Shown here: positions 40,225-46,347 of the stretch, piece by piece
Position numbering within the stretch: the stretch's first letter is position 1
How the letters are laid out: each line of letters begins with the position of its first letter
DNA from: Rhodospirillales bacterium
GTDB taxonomy: Bacteria; Pseudomonadota; Alphaproteobacteria; Rhodospirillales; Magnetospirillaceae
Length of the DNA: 46,347 nt
Reading direction: 5' to 3'
NCBI GenBank assembly: GCA_014380005.1
Contig: JACMKT010000017.1
Span: forward strand, 1-46,347
The notes under the pieces: model-generated
Databases searched by the model: none
What the model was told of the DNA's origin: nothing
The model's input: the letters and a program-made list of their open reading frames with translations, nothing else
Translations under genes and position numbers: made by a program

Positions 40225-42989
40225 AAGCTCGCCATGCCCTGCTCGCCGCCCTGTTGGTGACCACCGCCCTGCCCGCCTGGGCCGCCAGCAGCGAGACCAC
40301 CCAGTTGATGGAAAAGGCTCGTGAGGCCCAGCGCCAAGGCGATTCCCGCACGGCGATCATTCATCTGAAGAATGCCGTGCGCAAAGACCCGCATAACGGC
40401 GAAAGCCGGTACGAACTGGGCATGGTCCACATGCGCACCGGCGATTACCCCGCCGCCGAAAAGGAACTGCGCCAAGCGCGCGAGGCCAATTTCGACGCCA
40501 CCCGCGTGCTGCCGCCGCTGTCCTATGCCTATCTCATGCAGGGCAAATTCCGTCAGCTTCTGGGTGACGTGGAAGGCTGTCCCGGCAATGTGGATTGCCA
40601 GGCGGCGGTGCTGGCCGCCCGCGCCCGCGCCCAACTGGCCCTGGGCAATCAGGCTGATTCAGTGAAAGAGGCCGATGCCGCCATCCAAGCCGCCCCCAGC
40701 AATCCCGAAGGCCGCGTCGCCCGCGCTTTGGCTGCTTTGGCCGCCCAGGACAACACCGCCGCCGAAAGCCAGATCGACGCGGCGCTGGCGGCCAAGCCCA
40801 ATCATTCCGAGGCCTTGGCGGTGAAAGGCGAAATCCGCCGCCTCGCCAATGATGCCGAGGGCGCCATCACTGCCCTGAAAGCAGCGGTGGAAGCCAATCC
40901 CCGCGACAATGCCAGCCGCCAAAAGCTTGCCATGCTGCTGCTGGCGACCGACCGCATGGATGAAGCCGGCGAGCAGGCCGCCGAAGTGCTGAAGGCCAAT
41001 CCCAAGGCCGTCATCGCCACCTATGTGAAGGCCACCCTGGAGGTCCGTGCCAACCGCATGACGGAAGCGCTGGAACTGGTGCGCCCCATGGAGCCCGAGA
41101 TCGCCAAGCTGTCCACCGGCAATTACCTGCTGGCCCTAATCCACGGCGCCAACGGCAATACGGAACGCGCCCTGGACGCCGCCGACCGCTATCTGAACGC
41201 CAACCCCGACAGCGTTCCGGCAGCCAAGCTGGCGGCCAAGCTGTACTCCCAGCGCGGCGAAAGCGACCGGGTGGTGCGCCTGCTGATGTCGTTCCGCGAC
41301 CGCCTGATGGACGATTCCGGCGGGCTGGCCCTGTTGCAATCCGCGCTGTTGGCCGAAGGCCGCACCAATGACGTCCAGGATTTGATGGCCGCCATCGCCG
41401 CCCGCCACCCGGACGACAGCGCCACCAAGGCTCGCATGGCGTTTCTGAAAAGCGGCGAAGGCTCACGCGAGGGCTTGCGCCAGTTACAGGACATCGCCGA
41501 ACGCGACCCCAGTGACGCCACCGCCGGGCTGATGCTGGTCATGAACCGCCTGTCCGCCGGCGAGTTCCAGCAGGCCATCGACGCAGCCAAGACCATGGCC
41601 GCCGCCCAGCCCAAGGCGCCGCTGCCTCTGCATCTGTCGGCCTCGGCCCGCCTTGCCATGGGCGACGAAGCGGGCGCCCGCACCGACTTCCAGGCCGCTT
41701 TGGCCAATGCGCCGGACTTCGTCCCCTCGGCCCTGGGCCTGTCGGAAATGGATGTGCGGGCGGGACACGTGGCGGGAGCGCGCGCCCGCATGGACACCAT
41801 CGTGAAACGCCAGCCCAAGGCGGTGAACGCCCTGATGGCGCGGGCACGGATCGACATGCGCGCCGGCTCTGCCGCCCTGGCCGTGCCCTTCCTGGAACGG
41901 GCCATCGCCCAAGCTTCCGACAACGGCGACGCCCGCTCCATGCTGTTGGTGGCGCTGATGGAGGCCGGCGACAAGCCCCGTGCCGCCAACGCCGCCAACG
42001 ACCTTGCCAAGGCGCAGCCGCGCAATCAGGCGGCGCTGGAACTGGCCGGTCAAGCCTTGGTCGCCCTGGGCAAGCGCGAGGACGCCCTGACGATCTATCA
42101 GCAATTGGCCCGGCTGGCGCCCGACCGCGACGGCCTGCTGCACCGCTTGGCCCAAGTCCAGATGGGCTATGACATGCTGCCCGAGGCCAAGGCGTCCCTG
42201 GACAAGGTGCTGACCCTAAACCCCGCCAACGTCGCCGCATGGCGCGACCGGGTGGAGGTGGAACGGCGCATTTCCGGCCCCGATGCCGCCCTGAAACTTG
42301 CCAAGACCGTGCGGGCCAAAGCCCCCACCGACCCCACCGCAGCCTTGCTGGAAGGCGACGTGGCCGCCCTGTCGGCCAAACCGGCGGAGGCCGAAGCGGC
42401 GTGGCGCGAGGCCCAGGCCAAAATCCCCTCCACCTACGGCGCCCAGCGCCTGTATCGCGCCGCCCTGCTACGGGGCGACCGGGCCGGGGCGCGCAAGATT
42501 TTGACCGATTGGCTGGCCCACTCGCCCGACGATGCCTCGGGCCGGCTGGTGCTGGCCGACGATCTGCTGGTGGCCGGCGATTTCAAGGCGGCGGCAGCCC
42601 ATTACGAGCGGCTGGCGGCCAAGCTGCCCCTATCGGCGGCGGTGTTCAACAATCTGGCATGGTCCTATGACAAGCTGGGCGACGCCCGCGCCTTGCCCAC
42701 CGCCCAGCGCGCCTTCGGCTTGGCGCCGACCTCGCCCGACATCGTCGATACCTATGCCACCATGCTGTACCGCAAGGGCGAGCGTGACCGTGGCGCCACC
42801 CTGATCCAACAGGCCTTCGCCCAAAACCCCAACAACCCAGCCATTGCCTTCCACATGGCCGAGGTGCTGGCCGACCGCAAGGACATCACAGCGGCCCTGA
42901 AGGTGCTGAAGCCGGTCATGGACACCAAGGCCAATTTCGACGAGGCCACCAACGCCCGCGCCCTTTACCAACGTCTGGGCGGGCAGTGA
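40221..42989 (+). CDS. prsT: PEP-CTERM system TPR protein PrsT
   Basis: Exported protein of 922 residues. A signal peptide (MKARHALLAALLVTTALPAWA) is followed by tetratricopeptide repeats over almost the whole length; units such as DSRTAIIHLKNAVRKDPHNG and the last ones near TSPDIVDTYATMLYRKGERD are easy to see. This is the usual length for the family. It probably acts in the periplasm as a scaffold that links polymer synthesis to the export machine. Its position right after prsK-prsR is a conserved arrangement. A four-base overlap with prsR suggests strict co-expression. No PEP-CTERM signal is present at its end. Confidence 0.94.
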   Translation: MKARHALLAALLVTTALPAWAASSETTQLMEKAREAQRQGDSRTAIIHLKNAVRKDPHNGESRYELGMVHMRTGDYPAAEKELRQAREANFDATRVLPPLSYAYLMQGKFRQLLGDVEGCPGNVDCQAAVLAARARAQLALGNQADSVKEADAAIQAAPSNPEGRVARALAALAAQDNTAAESQIDAALAAKPNHSEALAVKGEIRRLANDAEGAITALKAAVEANPRDNASRQKLAMLLLATDRMDEAGEQAAEVLKANPKAVIATYVKATLEVRANRMTEALELVRPMEPEIAKLSTGNYLLALIHGANGNTERALDAADRYLNANPDSVPAAKLAAKLYSQRGESDRVVRLLMSFRDRLMDDSGGLALLQSALLAEGRTNDVQDLMAAIAARHPDDSATKARMAFLKSGEGSREGLRQLQDIAERDPSDATAGLMLVMNRLSAGEFQQAIDAAKTMAAAQPKAPLPLHLSASARLAMGDEAGARTDFQAALANAPDFVPSALGLSEMDVRAGHVAGARARMDTIVKRQPKAVNALMARARIDMRAGSAALAVPFLERAIAQASDNGDARSMLLVALMEAGDKPRAANAANDLAKAQPRNQAALELAGQALVALGKREDALTIYQQLARLAPDRDGLLHRLAQVQMGYDMLPEAKASLDKVLTLNPANVAAWRDRVEVERRISGPDAALKLAKTVRAKAPTDPTAALLEGDVAALSAKPAEAEAAWREAQAKIPSTYGAQRLYRAALLRGDRAGARKILTDWLAHSPDDASGRLVLADDLLVAGDFKAAAAHYERLAAKLPLSAAVFNNLAWSYDKLGDARALPTAQRAFGLAPTSPDIVDTYATMLYRKGERDRGATLIQQAFAQNPNNPAIAFHMAEVLADRKDITAALKVLKPVMDTKANFDEATNARALYQRLGGQ

Positions 42990-42990
42990 C

Positions 42991-44139
42991 ATGAATACCG
43001 CCACCCCTCGGGTTCTGACCTTCACCACGCTGTATCCCAATGCCGCGCAACCGGTGCTGGGCATCTTCGTGGAAAACCGCCTGCGCCATTTGGCCGCCAG
43101 CGGCGAAGTCCAGGCCCAAGTGGTGGCGCCGGTTCCATGGTTTCCGTCGTCGGCGCCGGCTTTCGGCCAATGGGGCAGATTTGCCCGCGCCCCCAAAGCC
43201 GAAGACCGCCACGGCCTGCGCGTGTGGCACCCCCGCTATCCGGTGCTGCCCAAGATCGGCATGATTGTGGCCCCGGCGCTGCTTTATGCCTGGACCCTGC
43301 CGCTGGTGCGGCGGCTGCACTTCGATGTGATCGACGCCCATTATTTTTACCCCGACGGTGTGGCCGCCGCCATGCTGGCCCGCACCTTGGGCAAGAAGCT
43401 GGTCATCACCGCACGCGGCACCGATGTGAATTTGATCCCGCGCTATCGCCTGCCCCGCGCTCAAATCCGCTGGGCCGCCCAGACCGCCGCCGGCATCTGC
43501 ACGGTGTGCGAGGCATTGAAGGCGCCGCTGCTGAAAATGGGGGTGCCGGACAGCAAAATCCGCGTGCTGCGCAACGGCGTGGACCTTGAGGGCTTCCGCC
43601 CCATGGAGCGCCAAAAATCCGATGCCCACACCCTGCTATCCGTGGGCCTGCTGATCGAACGCAAGGGCCACCATCTGGTCATCGAAGCCCTGACCCGCCT
43701 GCCCGGCATCCGCCTGATGATCGCGGGCGGCGGCCCATTGCGGGGGGAATTGGAGGTCTTGGCCCAAAGACTGGGTGTGGCTGACCGGGTGCGCTTCCTG
43801 GGGGAAGTTCCCCATGACCAACTGCCCGCCATCTATTCCGCCGCCGACGCCCTGGTGCTGGCCTCCAGCCGCGAAGGCTGGGCCAATGTGCTGCTAGAGG
43901 CCATGGCCTGTGGCACCCCGGTGATCGCCACCGACATCTGGGGCACCGCCGAAGTGGTGGCGGCGCCAGAGGCCGGACTTCTGGTGCCCGAACGCTCCGC
44001 CAAAGCCATTGCCGACGGCATCCAAACGCTGCTGGCCGCCCTGCCCGACCGCCGCGCCACACGGGCTTACGCCGAACGCTTCAGCTGGGAACCCACCACC
44101 CAGGGGCAGTTGGATTTGTTCCGCGAGGTGCTGGCATGA
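42991..44139 (+). CDS. Glycosyltransferase family 4, TuaC-like
   Basis: Cytoplasmic GT-B glycosyltransferase of 382 residues. The N-terminal half starts VLTFTTLYPNAAQPVLGIFVENR, which resembles TuaC-type enzymes. The C-terminal donor domain has RNGVDLEGFRP, LLSVGLLIERKGHHLVIEAL and the E-x7-E motif in REGWANVLLEAMACGTPV. It starts one base after the prsT stop codon and overlaps the next glycosyltransferase gene by four bases, so it belongs to the same operon. It adds a sugar to the growing repeat unit; donor and acceptor are unknown. Confidence 0.92.
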   Translation: MNTATPRVLTFTTLYPNAAQPVLGIFVENRLRHLAASGEVQAQVVAPVPWFPSSAPAFGQWGRFARAPKAEDRHGLRVWHPRYPVLPKIGMIVAPALLYAWTLPLVRRLHFDVIDAHYFYPDGVAAAMLARTLGKKLVITARGTDVNLIPRYRLPRAQIRWAAQTAAGICTVCEALKAPLLKMGVPDSKIRVLRNGVDLEGFRPMERQKSDAHTLLSVGLLIERKGHHLVIEALTRLPGIRLMIAGGGPLRGELEVLAQRLGVADRVRFLGEVPHDQLPAIYSAADALVLASSREGWANVLLEAMACGTPVIATDIWGTAEVVAAPEAGLLVPERSAKAIADGIQTLLAALPDRRATRAYAERFSWEPTTQGQLDLFREVLA

Positions 44140-45170
44140 GCACCCTGCTGCACGTCTTCCCCACCTTCGAAGTGGGCGGCAGCCAGATGCGCATGACCAC
44201 CATCGCCAATCATTTTGGCCCGCGCTGGCGTCACCTGATCCTGGCGCTGGATGGCCGCACCGCTTGCGCCCAGCGGCTGAAGCCGGATTTGGAGGTGGAA
44301 TTGCTGACGCCGCCCGCGGCGCGCCGGAAGATGCTGCGGGATTTGGCCCCTACCCGGCTGATCACCTACAATTGGGGCGCCATGGATTGGGCCATGGCCA
44401 ACTGGCCGGGTCTTGTGCCCCACCTTCACGTGGAAGACGGCTTCGGCCCCGACGAAGCCGCCGGGCAATTGAAGCGCCGAGTGCTGACCCGCAGGCTGGT
44501 GCTGCGCCGCTCCGTGGTGCTGCTGCCGTCACAGAATCTGTACAATATCGCCCGCACTATCTGGCGCCTGCCCGCCCGCTGCCTGCGCCATGTTCCCAAC
44601 GGCATTGATTACGACCGCTTCGCCCGTCACGACCAAGATGACCTCCCCGACGGCCCGCCCATCATCGGCACGGTGGCGGCGTTGCGGGCAGAAAAGAACA
44701 TCGCCCGGCTGGTGGACGCCTTCGCCCGCGTGGTGGCCCGGCGCCCCGCCCGATTGGTCATCGTCGGCGACGGGCCCGAGCGCCAAGCCCTGACCGATCG
44801 CGTCCATGCCCTGGGAGTGGCCGATCTGGTGATTTTCACCGGCGCCTGCCCCAATCCCGAACGCCTGCTGCCGTCCTTCACCGTCTTCGCGTTATCGTCG
44901 GATACCGAGCAGATGCCCATCTCACTGCTGGAAGCCATGGCCGCCGGGCTGCCGGTGGCGGCGACCCAGGTGGGCGACGTGCGCGCTATGTTGCCGGGCG
45001 CCAACCCGGTAGTGCCGAAATCGACCGAATCCCTGGCCGAGGCCCTGTTGTCTTTGCTGAACGATCCGGCCCACGCCAAGGCGGTCGGCCGGGCCAATGC
45101 CGGTCATGTACGGCGCCATTATGATCAGGCCCAGATGTTCGCCGCCTGGGGCAAGCTGCTGGGGCCATAG
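44136..45170 (+). CDS. Glycosyltransferase family 4
   Basis: GT-B glycosyltransferase of 344 residues and the last gene of the epsB operon. The N-terminus has the acceptor loop FEVGGSQMRMTTIANHF; the donor domain has PNGIDYDRFARHD, GTVAALRAEKNIARLVDAF, IVGDGPERQAL and the E-x7-E region DTEQMPISLLEAMAAGLPVA. The start overlaps the previous gene as ATGA. It differs from its neighbour in having a short N-terminal half, so it is not a recent duplicate. Donor and acceptor are not visible from sequence. After the stop codon a 67-base gap leads to purC. Confidence 0.92.
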   Translation: MSTLLHVFPTFEVGGSQMRMTTIANHFGPRWRHLILALDGRTACAQRLKPDLEVELLTPPAARRKMLRDLAPTRLITYNWGAMDWAMANWPGLVPHLHVEDGFGPDEAAGQLKRRVLTRRLVLRRSVVLLPSQNLYNIARTIWRLPARCLRHVPNGIDYDRFARHDQDDLPDGPPIIGTVAALRAEKNIARLVDAFARVVARRPARLVIVGDGPERQALTDRVHALGVADLVIFTGACPNPERLLPSFTVFALSSDTEQMPISLLEAMAAGLPVAATQVGDVRAMLPGANPVVPKSTESLAEALLSLLNDPAHAKAVGRANAGHVRRHYDQAQMFAAWGKLLGP

Positions 45171-45202
45171 CTCCAGCCTTGCCCCACTGGCGCCTGACTG
45201 CG

Positions 45203-45239
45203 ATAATCCGCACCCCTTATTCCTTCGGGTGCCGATTAT
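45203..45239 (+). promoter_or_regulatory. Inverted repeat covering the purC start codon
   Basis: ATAATC-C-GCACCC (45203-45215) pairs with GGGTGC-C-GATTAT (45227-45239), with one C-C mismatch and an 11-base loop. The right arm holds the only G-rich ribosome-site candidate (GGGTG, 45227-45231) and the first two bases of the ATG. In RNA this would hide the start of purC; in DNA it could be an operator. Its effect is inferred. Confidence 0.55.
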
Positions 45240-46212
45240 GCTTTCCAGCGCCGCAATCCGCGCAGCCATTCCGGGCGTTCTCACCGAGGCCGCCATTCCC
45301 GAATTGCCCAATTACTACCGGGGCAAAGTGCGTGAGAATTACGATCTGCCGGATGGCCGGCGCATCCTGATTTCCACCGACCGGCAAAGCGCCTTCGATC
45401 AGGTGTTGTCGGCGGTGCCGTTCAAGGGGCAGGTGCTGACCCAGACCGCGCGCTTCTGGTTCGAAGCCTGCGCCGACATCTGCCCCAACCACGTGATCGA
45501 ATACCCCGATCCCAACGTGGTGGTGGGCCGCCGCCTGGACATGCTGCCCATCGAGATGGTGGTGCGCGATTACATGACCGGCTCCACCGACACCTCCATC
45601 TGGTCCATGTACAAGGCAGGCAACCGCAATATGTACGGCGTGGATTTCCCCCATGGCTTGGTCAAGAACGACAAGCTACCCGGTACCATCCTGACGCCGA
45701 CCACCAAAGCCGATGTGGGCGGCCACGATGCCCCCATCTCGCCCAAGGAAATCGTCGCCACCGGCCTGCTGACCCAAAAGCAGTGGGACGAGTTGGCCGA
45801 GCTGTCCCTGGCCCTGTTCGCCCGTGGCCGTGACATCGCCGCCAAGAACGGCCTGCTGCTGGTGGACACCAAGTTCGAGTTCGGCCTTGACCCCGAGGGC
45901 CGCATCACCCTGGCCGACGAAATCCTGACCCCGGATTCCAGCCGCTATTGGCGGGCCGAAGGCTTTGCCGCGCGCCATGCCAAGGGCGAGGAGCCGGAAA
46001 GCCTGGACAAGGAATTCCTGCGTCTGTGGATCGCGGCGCGCTGCGACCCCTACACCCAGCCCATCCCGGCCATCCCGGACGATACGCTGGTGGAATTCAG
46101 CCAGAAGTACATCGCCCTGTTCGAAGCCGTCACCGGCCAGACCTTCGAGGCTCCGCCCAGCGGAGAATCGGTCAAGGAGCGCATCCGCCGCAATCTGGCG
46201 GCCTATTTCTAA
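45238..46212 (+). CDS. purC: SAICAR synthetase
   Basis: Purine synthesis enzyme that joins CAIR and aspartate with ATP; 324 residues. It is of the long form (yeast Ade1-like), not the ~240-residue enteric form. Motifs: YYRGKVRENYDLPDGRR, STDRQSAFDQVLSAVPFKGQ, VVGRRLDMLPIEMVVRDYMT with the substrate-binding region, LLVDTKFEFGLD and LADEILTPDSSRYW. The ATG at 45238 gives the usual family N-terminus; the 47-codon longer reading runs through the inverted repeat and the end of the previous gene. It is not functionally related to the EPS genes upstream and is probably transcribed on its own or by readthrough. Confidence 0.95.
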   Translation: MLSSAAIRAAIPGVLTEAAIPELPNYYRGKVRENYDLPDGRRILISTDRQSAFDQVLSAVPFKGQVLTQTARFWFEACADICPNHVIEYPDPNVVVGRRLDMLPIEMVVRDYMTGSTDTSIWSMYKAGNRNMYGVDFPHGLVKNDKLPGTILTPTTKADVGGHDAPISPKEIVATGLLTQKQWDELAELSLALFARGRDIAAKNGLLLVDTKFEFGLDPEGRITLADEILTPDSSRYWRAEGFAARHAKGEEPESLDKEFLRLWIAARCDPYTQPIPAIPDDTLVEFSQKYIALFEAVTGQTFEAPPSGESVKERIRRNLAAYF

Positions 46213-46263
46213 AAAATTGGTTCATCATGGATTAGCGGGGAGGTTCCCCAAAGTGTCCCATCA

Positions 46264-46292
46264 CCCCGGACAAGCGTAGCGCCGATCCGGGG
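46264..46292. repeat. Small palindromic repeat after purC (CCCCGGA / TCCGGGG)
   Basis: Arms CCCCGGA (46264-46270) and TCCGGGG (46286-46292) around a 15-base centre containing GCGTAGCGC. It resembles a dispersed element common in alphaproteobacteria, in which a CCCCGGA...TCCGGGG pair flanks an AGCGTAGCGCC-like core. It may also serve as the purC terminator. The rest of 46213-46347 shows no gene. Confidence 0.6.
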
Positions 46293-46347
46293 TCCATGGT
46301 GGTGCGTCATTTCAGCCAAGAATTATTGGTGACACGGATGGACACGG

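Noticed and set aside
45097-45237. Longer start for purC
   Set aside because: It would overlap the end of the glycosyltransferase gene and add residues absent from the family.

Overview
The window is GC-rich, densely packed chromosomal DNA with no phage, plasmid, CRISPR, tRNA or rRNA genes that I can see. The gene families (an APS-reductase type CysH with a CysN-CysC fusion, long PurC, many PAS histidine kinases, XrtA/PEP-CTERM exopolysaccharide genes) and the dispersed hairpin repeats suggest an alphaproteobacterium of the Rhodospirillales, possibly Magnetospirillum-like. The taxon is an inference from gene content, not from a search.

Left part (188-12799, all on the minus strand): a three-gene MacAB/DevBCA-like exporter (adaptor, FtsX-type permease, ATPase), a small radical SAM protein, glutathione reductase, a cytoplasmic PAS-PAS histidine kinase, and an assimilatory sulfate operon running cysI-cysH-cysD-cysNC. 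A rhodanese gene is divergent from cysI; the shared promoter region carries a TGTGTAT/ATACACA palindrome.

Middle part (12946-22989, mostly plus strand): rhodanese, a periplasmic L,D-transpeptidase followed by a Tat-exported MepK/YcbK-like peptidase (the pair also found next to each other in E. coli), a secreted protein of unknown function on the minus strand, a hybrid GAF-PAS kinase with a LuxR-type response regulator, folK-folB, and a membrane Cache-PAS kinase.

Right part (22977-45170): a complete-looking XrtA (exosortase A) exopolysaccharide locus. It has four transcription units: xrtA-epsI fusion plus asparagine-synthase-like amidotransferase (minus); a glycosyltransferase (plus); a seven-gene minus operon for export, chain length, tyrosine kinase, outer-membrane barrel, ATPase, deacetylase and FemAB protein; and a plus operon with the EpsB initiating sugar transferase, the PrsK-PrsR two-component pair, PrsT TPR protein and two glycosyltransferases. 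PrsR keeps the sigma-54 contact motif, so the locus is probably sigma-54 controlled. No protein with a C-terminal PEP-CTERM sorting signal is encoded in the window, so the substrates must lie elsewhere. The window ends with purC, whose start codon lies inside a strong inverted repeat.

Three different dispersed-type palindromic repeats (4071-4164, 15969-16073, 46264-46292) sit in intergenic gaps. No gene-free stretch exceeds 300 bases.
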